Below are positions 18,489 through 26,483 of a DNA stretch of 57,007 nucleotides, piece by piece. Made by a program: the position numbers and the translations under genes. The DNA comes from Gammaproteobacteria bacterium (GTDB lineage: Bacteria; Pseudomonadota; Gammaproteobacteria; Steroidobacterales; PWYM01). Below the pieces are notes generated by a model that saw nothing but the letters and a program-made list of their open reading frames with translations, did not search any database and had not been told where the DNA came from. The first letter of the stretch is position 1. Each line of letters starts with the position of its first letter. The stretch spans positions 1-57,007 of the forward strand of contig PWZL01000031.1 of NCBI GenBank assembly GCA_003567475.1, read 5' to 3'.

Positions 18489-19370
18489 CTACCTGAGACG
18501 CTGCAGATCGGCCTCGGCGGCGATGTAGGCAAAGGCCGCAGGGGCGCCGGTGTCGAGCACGCGCTGGAAGATCTCGGCGGCCCGCTCCGGCTCGCCCTCG
18601 TAGAGATACCAGTTGCCCACCCCGTAGCCCTGGGTGACCAGCAGCAGGCTGTCATCGATGCCTTCGGCCAGCAGGTCCTCGGGCATGAGTTCACCCCGGT
18701 AGAGGCGCAGCCGCTGCAGATAGGCCTCATCCTCGATGACTTCGATGTCCGGCGGGATGGCGGCGATCACCTCGGCGGCAGCGTCGGGTTGGTCCAGTCG
18801 GCGGAGCGTCATGTACAGCCAGTCGCGGGTGGCAACCTGCAGGTCGGCGTTGTCGGCGTAGTCCAGGCACTCGCGCCACAGCCGTTCGGCCTGGGCGAAC
18901 TCGCCTTTCAGGTAATGGGACAGCGCATGGTGGTAGAGGATATTGAACTGGGTGTTGGACAGCGGAATACCCTGCGGATTGGGCATGCCATCGGGTTCGG
19001 TTTCGGTGACACCCCTGGGCATCAGCGCGTAGGCGCGTTCAAAATCGGCGATGGCCGCATCAAAGTGCCGCAGCGTGATGTGGCGGTGGCCGCGATGGCG
19101 TAGCAACCGGTAGGACTCGGGGAAGCGCTGAAGGCCCTCGGAGAATACGGCCACGGCCTCGTCGAAACGCTGCAGGTAGGCCAGCCTGCGCCCAAGCCAG
19201 ATGGTGTTCATTTCATCGGGGTTGGTATCGAAGGCGGCCTGGGCGGCGGCCAGGTCGGCCTCCAGCGGGGACCGGGTATCGCTGCCCGCGAGGCCCTGTG
19301 CAGGCGTCAGAAAGAGCAAGAATGCGGTCAGGGAGGCCAGTGGCAGTGCTGTTGCATGGGCGGTGGTCAT
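18489..19370 (-). CDS. exported tetratricopeptide-repeat protein
   Basis: Unknown function. A hydrophobic N-terminus ([21 protein letters not shown]) looks like a signal peptide, so the 293-residue protein is likely periplasmic. At least three TPR-like helical pairs follow, for example [40 protein letters not shown] and [19 protein letters not shown]. TPRs usually mediate protein contacts. It is 10 nt upstream of tdh on the same strand, so the two are probably co-transcribed, but a link to threonine degradation is not evident. It is divergent from vapBC. Confidence 0.75.
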   Translation of the reverse strand: MTTAHATALPLASLTAFLLFLTPAQGLAGSDTRSPLEADLAAAQAAFDTNPDEMNTIWLGRRLAYLQRFDEAVAVFSEGLQRFPESYRLLRHRGHRHITLRHFDAAIADFERAYALMPRGVTETEPDGMPNPQGIPLSNTQFNILYHHALSHYLKGEFAQAERLWRECLDYADNADLQVATRDWLYMTLRRLDQPDAAAEVIAAIPPDIEVIEDEAYLQRLRLYRGELMPEDLLAEGIDDSLLLVTQGYGVGNWYLYEGEPERAAEIFQRVLDTGAPAAFAYIAAEADLQRLR

Positions 19371-19410
19371 GCCAAGCTGTTCCCGTCTGAGTGGTCTCGT
19401 GACTGGATCG

Positions 19411-19426
19411 GTAATGATATCATTAC
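19411..19426. promoter_or_regulatory. perfect 16-bp palindrome, probable VapBC operator
   Basis: GTAATGATATCATTAC is a perfect inverted repeat 20 bp before the antitoxin start. A partial copy follows (GTTACGGTGATATCA, 19430-19444). Ribbon-helix-helix antitoxins commonly bind such sites to repress their own operon. The site also lies in the promoter gap of the divergent TPR-tdh pair, so it could affect both directions. Confidence 0.6.
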
Positions 19427-19445
19427 GGCGTTACGGTGATATCAG

Positions 19446-19700
19446 ATGTCTACCATGCCGAGAACGATCATCACCCTCGATCCCGAGGACAAGCACTGGC
19501 TGGACCAGCAGGCGAAGGCACGCCAGGTGCCGATGACTCAACTGGTCCGCGAAGCCGTGCGCGCCTATCGCCTGCGCGAGGAATCCCACACCTCCCGCGG
19601 ACTCGATGCGGTGCTCCAGGATACCGCGGGCCTCTGGAGACAGGGCGATGGGCTTGCCTGGCAGCGGCGGCTGCGTGCCGAGTGGGACCCTGGTGAATGA
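19446..19700 (+). CDS. ribbon-helix-helix antitoxin, VapB-like
   Basis: 84-residue protein with an N-terminal RHH DNA-binding segment (PRTIITLDPEDKHWLDQQAKARQ and VPMTQLVREAVRAYR). The C-terminal half (SRGLDAVLQDTAGLWRQGDG) would wrap the toxin. The start is ATG 19446 or ATG 19455; the second gives MPRTIITL, which is typical, and neither has a strong ribosome site. Its stop overlaps the toxin start by 4 nt (ATGA). Probably neutralises the PIN toxin and represses the operon. Confidence 0.78.
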   Translation: MSTMPRTIITLDPEDKHWLDQQAKARQVPMTQLVREAVRAYRLREESHTSRGLDAVLQDTAGLWRQGDGLAWQRRLRAEWDPGE

Positions 19701-20068
19701 AATTCCTGCTTGACTCGGTGATCCTCGTTGATCACTTCAACGGGATCAAGCCTGCGACGGAATTCCTGCGGGCTACCGGGGCCGAGGCCTGCCTGTCGGT
19801 CATCACCCGTGCGGAGGTGCTTGCCGGCTTCGATGAGTCGCGGTGGACCGCGGCGCTGGAACTGATCGATCTGCTGCCGACGCTGCCGCTGACTGCCCGG
19901 ACCGCGGATATCGCAGCGCGCTTGCGGCGCAGCCAGGCACTGCGACTGCCGGATGCGCTGCAGGGCGCATTGGCCGCGGAGCATCGTCTGGTGCTGGCCA
20001 CGCGCGACGCACGCGACTTCGGCCGACGCGAGGGCTTTGAGGTGCTGTTGCCCTATCGCCTGCCTTGA
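19697..20068 (+). CDS. PIN-domain ribonuclease toxin, VapC-like
   Basis: Predicted Mg-dependent RNase of a type II toxin-antitoxin pair, 123 residues. The PIN acidic residues are visible: Asp in FLLDSVILVDHF, Glu in TRAEVLAGF, and Asp in RLPDALQGALA and ATRDARDF. The first motif reads LLDSVILVD rather than the commoner LLDTNVLI-type. Overlap with the antitoxin (ATGA) indicates coupled translation. RNA target (often initiator tRNA or 23S rRNA in the family) cannot be read from sequence. Confidence 0.85.
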   Translation: MKFLLDSVILVDHFNGIKPATEFLRATGAEACLSVITRAEVLAGFDESRWTAALELIDLLPTLPLTARTADIAARLRRSQALRLPDALQGALAAEHRLVLATRDARDFGRREGFEVLLPYRLP

Positions 20069-20110
20069 TCCGTGACTTTGCTCCACGCGCGGATCGCCCG
20101 CATAGGGTGT

Positions 20111-20126
20111 CCTTGTCGGTACAAGG
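20111..20126. other. 6-bp inverted repeat between vapC and the next gene
   Basis: CCTTGT-CGGT-ACAAGG gives a 6-bp stem with a 4-nt loop, 22 bp before the 20148 start. No T-tract follows. It could be a weak terminator for vapBC or a protein-binding site. Confidence 0.3.
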
Positions 20127-20147
20127 GTCACGAGTCGGGAGCGGGTC

Positions 20148-20654
20148 ATGTCCGTGCTGCTGTCCCCCATCGAACGCGAGTTGCTGCCGAATGGCGGACT
20201 GCGGATCTGGCGACGCACGCCACCGGTCGCGCGCGCCTTCGGCTGGGCGCTGGATGCCATGGCGACGATCCTCGCGCTCGCCTCACTTCTGATCGGCCCG
20301 CCGGGGGATACCCCGCTGCTGGTGTCGCTGGCCGCGTCTGCCCTGATCGGCTTCGTCGGCGAGTTCACCCGCACGGGCATGACAGAGCTGCGACTGGACC
20401 CTGCGGCCAGGCGCCTGGTGGCGCGTACGGCCACCCGCTTCGGCACCATCCCGCTGACGGAACGTCAGGCGGCGCTTGCGCCGGACGGGCAGGTCTCGGT
20501 TCAGAGCCAGACGATCAACCGTCATCTATGGTACATGGTCCGCTATCGCGCCCCGCGGGCGAAACGTTCGATCGTCATCTTCAGTCATCCAGAGGAACAC
20601 GGCGCGGAGTCGGTTCGCGACTGGATCCGTCAGGCAATGTCCAGCGCCTCCTGA
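20148..20654 (+). CDS. small membrane protein of unknown function
   Basis: I do not recognise the family. The 168-residue product has two hydrophobic helices (about 25-45, ALDAMATILALASLLIG, and 53-70, PLLVSLAASALIGFVGEF). A soluble C-terminal half rich in beta-type sequence follows (TELRLDPAARRLVARTATRF and ALAPDGQVSVQSQTINRHLWY). The two-helix plus beta layout is reminiscent of PH-like bacterial membrane proteins, a guess only. GGGAGCGGG precedes the ATG. It sits in the segment that separates kbl from tdh. Confidence 0.6.
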   Translation: MSVLLSPIERELLPNGGLRIWRRTPPVARAFGWALDAMATILALASLLIGPPGDTPLLVSLAASALIGFVGEFTRTGMTELRLDPAARRLVARTATRFGTIPLTERQAALAPDGQVSVQSQTINRHLWYMVRYRAPRAKRSIVIFSHPEEHGAESVRDWIRQAMSSAS

Positions 20655-20858
20655 ATACGCCTGAATGGTACCGGGCTTCCGCTACCTCAGGGCTTCCTGT
20701 CGCCAGTGCTGCGGCCCGGACTGCTCGGGCAAATCATCAGGGACGTAGTCCTCGCGCATCGTCCGCAGGCGATCGCCGCGGCCACCCGCGTGGTCGCGCT
20801 CGTCGACGGACGTCTCCAGGAGGTTCAACACCGGTCCACGCAGCGACAGGCATCCTGA
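20655..20858 (+). pseudogene. C-terminal remnant of an ABC exporter ATPase
   Basis: Reading in the frame ending with TGA at 20856, the translation contains VVLAHRPQAIAAATRVVAL followed by VDGRLQEV. This is the H-loop and tail of peptidase-type/bacteriocin-exporter ABC ATPases (pattern hydrophobic-HRPxxIxxAxRVxxLxxGR). No Walker A, ABC signature or Walker B precedes it, and a stop at 20652 closes the frame upstream, so only about 65 codons remain. It has no start codon context. Best read as a decayed fragment left after deletion. Recognition is by motif only. Confidence 0.5.
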
Positions 20859-20887
20859 GCCCGCGCGGCGAGAGAGTGCGGGGACGC

Positions 20888-22090
20888 TCAGTTCGACGGA
20901 ACGACCCCGAGCGCCCGCCCCACCTTGCCGAACGCCGCGAGTGCCCGGTCGAGATGCGCCCGCGTGAGCCCTGCAGACATCTGCGTGCGGATGCGCGCGC
21001 GACCCTTCGGTACCACCGGGAACGAGAAGCCCACCACGTACACTCCCTCGGCCAGGAGCCGGTCTGCCATCTCGGCGGCGAGCCTCGCCTCGCCGAGCAT
21101 CACCGGGATGATCGGGTGCTCACCCGGCAGGAGGTCGAACCCGAGCCGTGTGAGCCCAGCGCGGAAGTACGCCGTGTTGTCCCACAGGCTACTGCGCAGC
21201 GCATCACCATCTTCGAGCAGCTCCAGCACCTTCAGGGAGGTCGCCGCGATGACCGGCATCAGCGTGTTGGAGAACAGGTAGGGACGGGAGCGCTGGCGCA
21301 GCCATTCGATCACCTCGCGTCGGCCGGCGGTGTAGCCGCCGGAGGCGCCGCCCAGCGCCTTGCCGAGCGTGCCGGTGATGATGTCCACGCGGCCCATCAC
21401 GTCGCGGTACTCGTGGGTGCCGCGGCCTCGCGCGCCGAGAAACCCGGTGGCGTGACAGTCGTCGATCATCACCATGGCGTCGTGGCGCTCGGCCAGCTCG
21501 CAGATTGCCGGCAGATCGGCGATGGTGCCGTCCATGGAGAACACCCCGTCGGTGGCGATCAGCCGCGCACGGGCGTCCTTGGCCTCCACCAGCTGCGCAG
21601 CCAGTTCCTCCATGTCGTTGTGCGCATAGCGCAGGCGCCGCGCCTTGGAAAGGCGAATGCCGTCGATGATGCTCGCGTGATTAAGCGCATCGCTGATCAC
21701 CGCGTCGCGCTCATCCAGCAGGGTCTCGAACAAGCCGCCGTTGGCGTCGAAGCAGGAGGGGTAGAGGATGGTGTCCTCTGTGCCCAGAAAGTCGCTGATC
21801 CGCTGCTCGAGTTCGCGGTGGGGCGTCTGCGTGCCGCAGATGAAGCGCACCGAAGCCATGCCGTAGCCGTAACGGTCGAGCGCGGCATGGGCCGCCTCGA
21901 TCAGCGCCGGGTGGTTGGCCAGGCCGAGGTAGTTGTTGGCGCAGAGGTTGATGACCTCCTGCGGTTTACTGGCCGGGACTTCAATCACCGCCTGCTGTGG
22001 CGAGTCGATGACCCGTTCGGTTTTATACAGCCCTTCGCTTTGCAGGGTGTCGAGCTGTTCGCTCAGCTGTTTCAGGTAAGACTCGGACAC
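20888..22090 (-). CDS. kbl: 2-amino-3-ketobutyrate coenzyme A ligase
   Basis: PLP enzyme that cleaves 2-amino-3-ketobutyrate with CoA to glycine and acetyl-CoA, after Tdh. The 400-residue length matches the family. The PLP Lys is in [15 protein letters not shown], with the typical [20 protein letters not shown] and [10 protein letters not shown] segments. The GTG at 22090 gives a start aligned with other Kbl proteins ([20 protein letters not shown]); the open frame to 22255 would add 55 residues unlike the family. The usual downstream partner tdh is displaced by 2.4 kb. Confidence 0.94.
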   Translation of the reverse strand: MSESYLKQLSEQLDTLQSEGLYKTERVIDSPQQAVIEVPASKPQEVINLCANNYLGLANHPALIEAAHAALDRYGYGMASVRFICGTQTPHRELEQRISDFLGTEDTILYPSCFDANGGLFETLLDERDAVISDALNHASIIDGIRLSKARRLRYAHNDMEELAAQLVEAKDARARLIATDGVFSMDGTIADLPAICELAERHDAMVMIDDCHATGFLGARGRGTHEYRDVMGRVDIITGTLGKALGGASGGYTAGRREVIEWLRQRSRPYLFSNTLMPVIAATSLKVLELLEDGDALRSSLWDNTAYFRAGLTRLGFDLLPGEHPIIPVMLGEARLAAEMADRLLAEGVYVVGFSFPVVPKGRARIRTQMSAGLTRAHLDRALAAFGKVGRALGVVPSN

Positions 22091-22130
22091 AGGGGCAAGC
22101 TCCCGATCGGCAGGGTAAGCTGCGACTATA

Positions 22131-22760
22131 TCAGCCGGGCGGCGGCATCCGTCCGCCACCGTAGGCGGGCAGCGAGAGGTTCCAACGGATCGCCGCCAGC
22201 CGGAGGCCGCTGCAGAGCACCCCGCCCACGATCGCCGAGAGCGCTGGCGCGGCACCGGTCAGGTCCAGCAGCACATAGGCGAGGCTGCCGGCCAGCGCGG
22301 CCAGCGCATAGATCTCCTGCTGCAGCACCAGGGGAACCTCGTTACACAGCACGTCGCGGATCACCCCGCCGGCGATGCCTGTGGTCACGCCCATCATGAC
22401 GGCGATACCGGGGTGCGTGCCCGCCGTGAGTGCGAGCTGTGTGCCGGCGACTGCAAACAGCCCCAGGCCCAGCGCATCGGCGATACGCAGCCAGCGCAGC
22501 CGTGATTCCAGCTGACGCGCCCAGGTAAAACTCATTGCAGCCGCGACCAGGCAGACCAGCAGGTAGTGGGGGTCGGCCACCCAGGTGACCGGATGAAGAT
22601 CGAGCAGCAGGTTTCTGAGCGTGCCGCCGCCGAGGCCTGTGACCATGGTGACTACGACGAATCCGAAGGGGTCGAGCCGGCTGCGGGCCGCGGCAAGACC
22701 TCCGGAGAGGGCGAATACGAAGGTCCCGGTGAGGTCCAGGGCATAGATCAGCGGATTCAT
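22131..22760 (-). CDS. TRIC-family cation channel protein (YadS/UPF0126 type)
   Basis: Polytopic membrane protein with the bacterial TRIC fold, 209 residues and about seven hydrophobic helices. Both diagnostic repeats are present: [21 protein letters not shown] near residue 35 and [15 protein letters not shown] near residue 125, whose glycine-rich kinks form the pore in structurally studied homologues. Likely a monovalent cation (K+) channel. It ends 40 nt before kbl on the same strand. Confidence 0.88.
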   Translation of the reverse strand: MNPLIYALDLTGTFVFALSGGLAAARSRLDPFGFVVVTMVTGLGGGTLRNLLLDLHPVTWVADPHYLLVCLVAAAMSFTWARQLESRLRWLRIADALGLGLFAVAGTQLALTAGTHPGIAVMMGVTTGIAGGVIRDVLCNEVPLVLQQEIYALAALAGSLAYVLLDLTGAAPALSAIVGGVLCSGLRLAAIRWNLSLPAYGGGRMPPPG

Positions 22761-23024
22761 GGCAAGGTCCTGTGCGACGGGCTGTACATACGCGCGGGTG
22801 CCGCTTGACTATGGCGCGTATTCGGCTGCGGTCCAGCTGGACCGGATAGCGCTGATGAAGGTAACCCACATCAGGACATCGGTGTTGCCGGCGGACCGAT
22901 TCATTAGCCTTGGTTCGCGCCGCGGGGCCTCGTGCAGCTCAGGGCGCCGGGGGATGTCCGCCCGGCCGTCCGCCCTGCCGAGTCTGCCGTACAATGCAGG
23001 GAACCCCCACTCCGGTGATAGACC
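22761..23024. other. intergenic gap between the divergent TRIC and sdaA genes
   Basis: The largest gap in the window (264 bp). It should hold the promoters of both genes. TACAAT (22990-22995) is a reasonable -10 for sdaA but no matching -35 is seen. TTGACT at 22805 has no -10 at the right distance. I see no riboswitch or repeat. Confidence 0.5.
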
Positions 23025-24383
23025 ATGTCGCTCAGCGTTCTGGACATCTTCAAAGTCGGTATCGGGCCTTCGAGTTCGCATACGGTGGGGCCGATGAACG
23101 CGGCGCGTCAGTTTGTAGACACCCTGGTGACGCAGGACCTGCTTGACGCGACCCATGCCGTCGACGTGGGGTTGTACGGCTCGCTGGCGCTGACCGGGCT
23201 GGGGCATGCGACTGACCGCGCGGTGCTGCTGGGTCTGGCGGGTCACCGGCCAGAGAGCATCGAGGCCGACGAGGCCGAAGCCGTTGTACGCCGGGTCAAT
23301 GCAGCGCATCGGCTGGTGCTCGGCGGCAGACGCGAGATCGAATTCGACCGCGCCACCCACCTGAGTCTGCACAAGCGCGAGACGCTGCCACGGCACACCA
23401 ACGGCATGCGTTTCAGCGCACGCGACGCCGATGGCCGGGAGCTTCACCAGGCGGACTACTATTCGGTGGGTGGTGGCTTCATCGTGTGTGGTGACGAGCA
23501 GCAGGCCGGCGCACCTCGCCCGCCTGCGCCCTTCGAGTTTGATACCGCCCGTGAACTGCTCGAGCATTGTCATGACCAGGGGCTCGAGATCCATGAGTTG
23601 ATGGTCGAGCGTGAAAAAACCTGGGCGAGTCCGGAAGCGCTTCGCGTGCGGCTGCTTGAGATGTGGCGGGTGATGCAGGCGTGTGTGCAGCGTGGCTTCA
23701 GTGCGCAGGGGTTGCTGCCCGGAGTGCTCAAGGTGCGGCGCCGGGCACCGAAACTCTACCGGCAGCTGCAGACTCAAGCTGATGGGCCGCTGCAGGTGTT
23801 CGACTGGGTGGATGCCTGGGCCCTGGCGGTGAACGAGGAGAACGCCGCAGGCGGGCGGGTGGTCACCGCCCCGACCAACGGTGCTGCCGGCATCATCCCG
23901 GCCGTGCTGCATTATTACTGCCACTTCGAGCCGGGTGCCGACGAAGACGGTGTGATCCGTTTTCTGTTGACTGCCGGGGCCATCGCCATGCTCTACAAGA
24001 AACGGGCGTCGTTGTCGGGTGCCGAGATGGGGTGTCAGGGCGAGGTCGGCGTGGCCTGTTCGATGGCGGCTGCCGGGTTGGTCTCGGCACTGCACGGCAG
24101 CAATGCGCAGATCGAGAATGCAGCGGAAATCGGCATGGAGCACAATCTCGGTCTGACCTGCGACCCAGTGGCGGGGCTGGTGCAGATTCCGTGCATCGAG
24201 CGCAACGCCATGGGCTCGGTGAAGGCGATCAACGCCGCCCGGCTTGCACTGCGCGGGGATGGCACGCATAAAGTCTCGCTCGACCAGGTCATTCGTACCA
24301 TGCGCCAGACCGGGCGTGACATGTCGACAATTTACAAAGAGACCTCGGAGGGCGGGTTGGCGGTGAACGTCCCTGAGTGCTGA
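23025..24383 (+). CDS. sdaA: L-serine dehydratase (iron-sulfur, single chain)
   Basis: Deaminates L-serine to pyruvate and ammonia with an oxygen-labile [4Fe-4S] cluster. The 452 residues hold the N-terminal beta domain ([21 protein letters not shown]) fused to the catalytic alpha domain. Cluster Cys candidates are in [28 protein letters not shown] and [10 protein letters not shown]. The SSSHTVGP motif is diagnostic. ATG 23025 gives the canonical start. sodC begins 26 nt after it in the same direction. Confidence 0.95.
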   Translation: MSLSVLDIFKVGIGPSSSHTVGPMNAARQFVDTLVTQDLLDATHAVDVGLYGSLALTGLGHATDRAVLLGLAGHRPESIEADEAEAVVRRVNAAHRLVLGGRREIEFDRATHLSLHKRETLPRHTNGMRFSARDADGRELHQADYYSVGGGFIVCGDEQQAGAPRPPAPFEFDTARELLEHCHDQGLEIHELMVEREKTWASPEALRVRLLEMWRVMQACVQRGFSAQGLLPGVLKVRRRAPKLYRQLQTQADGPLQVFDWVDAWALAVNEENAAGGRVVTAPTNGAAGIIPAVLHYYCHFEPGADEDGVIRFLLTAGAIAMLYKKRASLSGAEMGCQGEVGVACSMAAAGLVSALHGSNAQIENAAEIGMEHNLGLTCDPVAGLVQIPCIERNAMGSVKAINAARLALRGDGTHKVSLDQVIRTMRQTGRDMSTIYKETSEGGLAVNVPEC

Positions 24384-24409
24384 CGATGACTCGCTGCTGG
24401 GAGGAATAG

Positions 24410-24949
24410 ATGAGATTGACGCTGATTGCAGCCATGGCGCTGGGCCTTGTTGTGTTGCCGGGCAGTCTGCCGGGGCAGCCGACCGAGCGCGCCAGCGTGG
24501 CATTTGTCGATCGCGACGGTAATGATGTGGGTGTGGGCACCCTGATCGAAGGTCCGCACGGCGTGCTGATCGATCTCGATCTCCATAGCCTCCCACCGGG
24601 TCGTCGGGCGATTCATATCCACAGTGTCGGCACGTGCGCCGATCCGGATGAAGGCTTCGTGGCCTCGGGCGGTCACCTCAATCCCGAGGGCAAGGCCCAT
24701 GGTCTGATGAATCCGGAGGGTCCCGATAACGGCGATCTGCCCAATATCATCGTGCGCGAGGACGGGACGGTGCAGGTAGAGCTGTTCAGTCACCTCGCGT
24801 CACTCTCCGGGGCTCCGGGGCGCGCAGCGATCCTCGACGACGATGGCGCCGCACTCGTGATCCACCAGCAGCGTGATGATCACATCAGCCAGCCCATCGG
24901 TGGCGCCGGACCCCGGATCGCCTGTGGTGTGGTCATCCCTGCAGAATGA
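24410..24949 (+). CDS. sodC: Cu/Zn superoxide dismutase, periplasmic
   Basis: Converts superoxide to peroxide and oxygen. The 179-residue precursor starts with a signal peptide (RLTLIAAMALGLVVLPGSLPG). Metal ligands are visible: IHIHS, GGHLNPEGKAHG, the GDLPN Asp region and LVIHQQRDDH, ending with the family tail GPRIACGVVI. The disulfide Cys pair is VGTC and RIACG. GGGAGG lies before ATG 24410. Its stop overlaps the next start (ATGA), so both exported products are probably made together. Confidence 0.94.
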   Translation: MRLTLIAAMALGLVVLPGSLPGQPTERASVAFVDRDGNDVGVGTLIEGPHGVLIDLDLHSLPPGRRAIHIHSVGTCADPDEGFVASGGHLNPEGKAHGLMNPEGPDNGDLPNIIVREDGTVQVELFSHLASLSGAPGRAAILDDDGAALVIHQQRDDHISQPIGGAGPRIACGVVIPAE

Positions 24950-25509
24950 CCAACGTCAAGCGTGCAGGCACGTCGCTGGGGGGATGCCTGGGGCTTGGCT
25001 GCGCGCTGCTGCTGACCGGAGCGTCCAGTCATCCCTCGGGCAACCCATGGGGCGGCGCCGCGGCAGTCCTGACGGCCGATGGCATCGGCCCGCTGCGCGT
25101 CGGCGCGAGCCTCGAGCGGGCGGAACGGCTGGCGGCACGCCTGGCGCCCGCGGGGTTTTATTCAGGACCCGGCTGTGCCGGCCTGGAGGAAATCCGCTAT
25201 GACATCCGCTTGGGAGATGCCCCTGTCGGTGTCATGGCCATGGCCAGTGACGGCTGGATCAGTGAGGTGGAAGTCAGCCTGCACACGCCGACCCGCGCGG
25301 ACACTCAGGGAGCCTGTGTATCCTTGCGCGATGATTTTGCCCAGCCGTTCCTGGGACAGTTCGGACCGTATGTTGACCAGTGGCAGATCGACAATCCGGT
25401 GTCCACCGAGCTGGTGGCCCGGACCGGGCCAGTGATGCTTGCCGCGCGCTGGTTCGCGACCGGGCAGACCTGCTATGTCAGCGCCCGCTTCGGGCCGCCG
25501 CCGGACTGA
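24946..25509 (+). CDS. exported protein of unknown function
   Basis: I do not recognise a family. The 187-residue product has a hydrophobic N-terminus (GTSLGGCLGLGCALLLTGAS) that looks like a signal peptide, without a convincing lipobox. The mature part contains GIGPLRVGASLERAERLA, a pattern seen in small periplasmic DUF1131-like or SmpA-like domains, and four Cys that could form two disulfides. It overlaps sodC by 4 nt at its start and hslR by 1 nt at its end. Coupling to sodC suggests an envelope role. Confidence 0.65.
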   Translation: MTNVKRAGTSLGGCLGLGCALLLTGASSHPSGNPWGGAAAVLTADGIGPLRVGASLERAERLAARLAPAGFYSGPGCAGLEEIRYDIRLGDAPVGVMAMASDGWISEVEVSLHTPTRADTQGACVSLRDDFAQPFLGQFGPYVDQWQIDNPVSTELVARTGPVMLAARWFATGQTCYVSARFGPPPD

Positions 25510-25913
25510 TGGACAACAATACGACAGCGCAGTCTGACCCGGCTGCCCGCCTCGACCGCTGGCTGTGGCATGCGCGGTTTTTCAAGACGCGCGGGCTGGC
25601 CAGCGCGGCGGTGAAAGGCGGGCATGTGATGGTCAACGGCGAGCGGGCCAAGCCTGCCCGCGTCGTGCGTCCGGGTGACTGGCTCGACATCACCAAGGCC
25701 CAGCAACGCTGGCGGGTCGAAGTGCTGGCCATTCCGGCGCGGCGCGGGCCGGCATGCGAGGCGAGCGCCTGCTACAGCGAAGACCCGCAGAGTCGAGTTC
25801 GTCGGGAAGCCCAGCTCGAACAGCGGCGGCTCGATCGCCAGCTGACGCCCGGCACAGCGGGGCGACCCGATCAGCGCACACGCCGCCGGCTGCGCGAACT
25901 CAAGCAGGGTTGA
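25509..25913 (+). CDS. hslR: ribosome-associated heat shock protein Hsp15 (S4 domain)
   Basis: Small RNA-binding protein that rescues 50S subunits carrying nascent-chain tRNA. The 134-residue product has an N-terminal S4 domain: ARLDRWLWHARFFKTRGLAS, KGGHVMVNGERAKPARVV and GDWLDIT. The C-terminus is basic (RREAQLEQRRLDRQ ... RTRRRLRELKQG), as in Hsp15. The ATG overlaps the preceding stop (TGATG). An opening at 25380 in the same frame lies within the previous gene and is rejected. Confidence 0.9.
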   Translation: MDNNTTAQSDPAARLDRWLWHARFFKTRGLASAAVKGGHVMVNGERAKPARVVRPGDWLDITKAQQRWRVEVLAIPARRGPACEASACYSEDPQSRVRREAQLEQRRLDRQLTPGTAGRPDQRTRRRLRELKQG

Positions 25914-25930
25914 ACCCGCGCGCGTCGCCA

Positions 25931-26365
25931 TCAACCGACGCGATAGGTCGCCAGGTGAATGCTGGTCTCGGTGGTGCTCACGGCGGGCAGGCTGCGCAGC
26001 CGTTCGAGCAGCCGGGAAAGCGCTGCGAGGTCGGCGGTGCGGACCTCGGCGAGCAGGTCCCAGCGCCCGTTGGTGTCGTGCACGGCCTGGACGTCCGGTT
26101 CCGCCAGGAGTCGGGTGATCACGCTGCGGGTCTGGGGCCCGCTGATGGCGATGCTCACCCAGGCAAGAATGCCGCTGTCGGCATCATCGGCACGCAGCCT
26201 GAGGGTGTAGCCTGCGATCACGCCGCCGGCCTCGAGCCTGGCGATGCGGTTGGTGACCGTGCCACGGGCCACCCCGAGTGCTTTGGCCAGGGCGGCGATG
26301 CTGCTGCGGGCATTCTTGCGCAGCAGTTCGAGCAGTTGACGGTCGAGTTCATCCAATCCTGTCAT
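25931..26365 (-). CDS. Lrp/AsnC-family transcriptional regulator
   Basis: DNA-binding regulator of amino-acid metabolism, 144 residues. The N-terminal winged HTH reads LDELDRQLLELLRKNARSSIA and GVARGTVTNRIARLEAGGVI. The C-terminal RAM/ACT-like ligand domain includes GRWDLLAEVRTADLAAL. ATG 26365 gives the common start MTGLDELDRQ; a TTG at 26374 would add three residues. No Shine-Dalgarno is visible for either. It is divergent from ornithine cyclodeaminase across an AT-rich gap with inverted repeats, so it probably controls ocd-putA and itself. Confidence 0.9.
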   Translation of the reverse strand: MTGLDELDRQLLELLRKNARSSIAALAKALGVARGTVTNRIARLEAGGVIAGYTLRLRADDADSGILAWVSIAISGPQTRSVITRLLAEPDVQAVHDTNGRWDLLAEVRTADLAALSRLLERLRSLPAVSTTETSIHLATYRVG

Positions 26366-26371
26366 TTTGAT

Positions 26372-26424
26372 CAATCATTCTAATTAGATTGGCAATAGAT
26401 TACCGAAATCACCATCAGATTGCC
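26372..26424. promoter_or_regulatory. probable Lrp/AsnC operator in the regulator-ocd gap
   Basis: This stretch is markedly AT-rich against a GC-rich background. It contains the palindrome TCTAATTAGA (26379-26388), flanked by the arms CAATC (26372-26376) and GATTG (26387-26391). It also has a second inverted repeat GGCAAT (26391-26396) / ATTGCC (26419-26424). Multiple phased sites fit Lrp-type oligomer binding. Confidence 0.55.
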
Positions 26425-26470
26425 TATTTACATTACCAAGGCCGTGTCCGAGACTGAATGGCCTGATGAC

Positions 26471-26479
26471 AAGGAGGTG
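26471..26479 (+). promoter_or_regulatory. strong ribosome binding site deciding the ocd start
   Basis: AAGGAGGTG is a near-perfect anti-16S match. It lies 4-6 nt before GTG 26484 and downstream of the in-frame ATG at 26466, so GTG 26484 must be the start. The ATG at 26482 is out of frame and stops at once. Confidence 0.8.
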
Positions 26480-26483
26480 TGAT

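Noticed and set aside
22091-22255. N-terminal extension of Kbl
   Set aside because: The extra 55 residues are unlike the family, and they overlap the 3' end of the upstream TRIC gene. The GTG at 22090 gives the normal length.
20072-22399. Long plus-strand open frame (775 codons)
   Set aside because: It runs antisense to kbl and the TRIC gene and has low-complexity composition typical of GC-rich shadow frames. The 20148 gene lies in another frame with a good start.
22805-22830. TTGACT as a -35 element for sdaA
   Set aside because: No -10 element at 16-18 nt downstream and it lies more than 200 bp from the start codon.
22809-24596. Long minus-strand open frame (595 codons) opposite sdaA and sodC
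   Set aside because: sdaA and sodC are unambiguous on the plus strand with catalytic motifs; the antisense frame has no recognisable domain.
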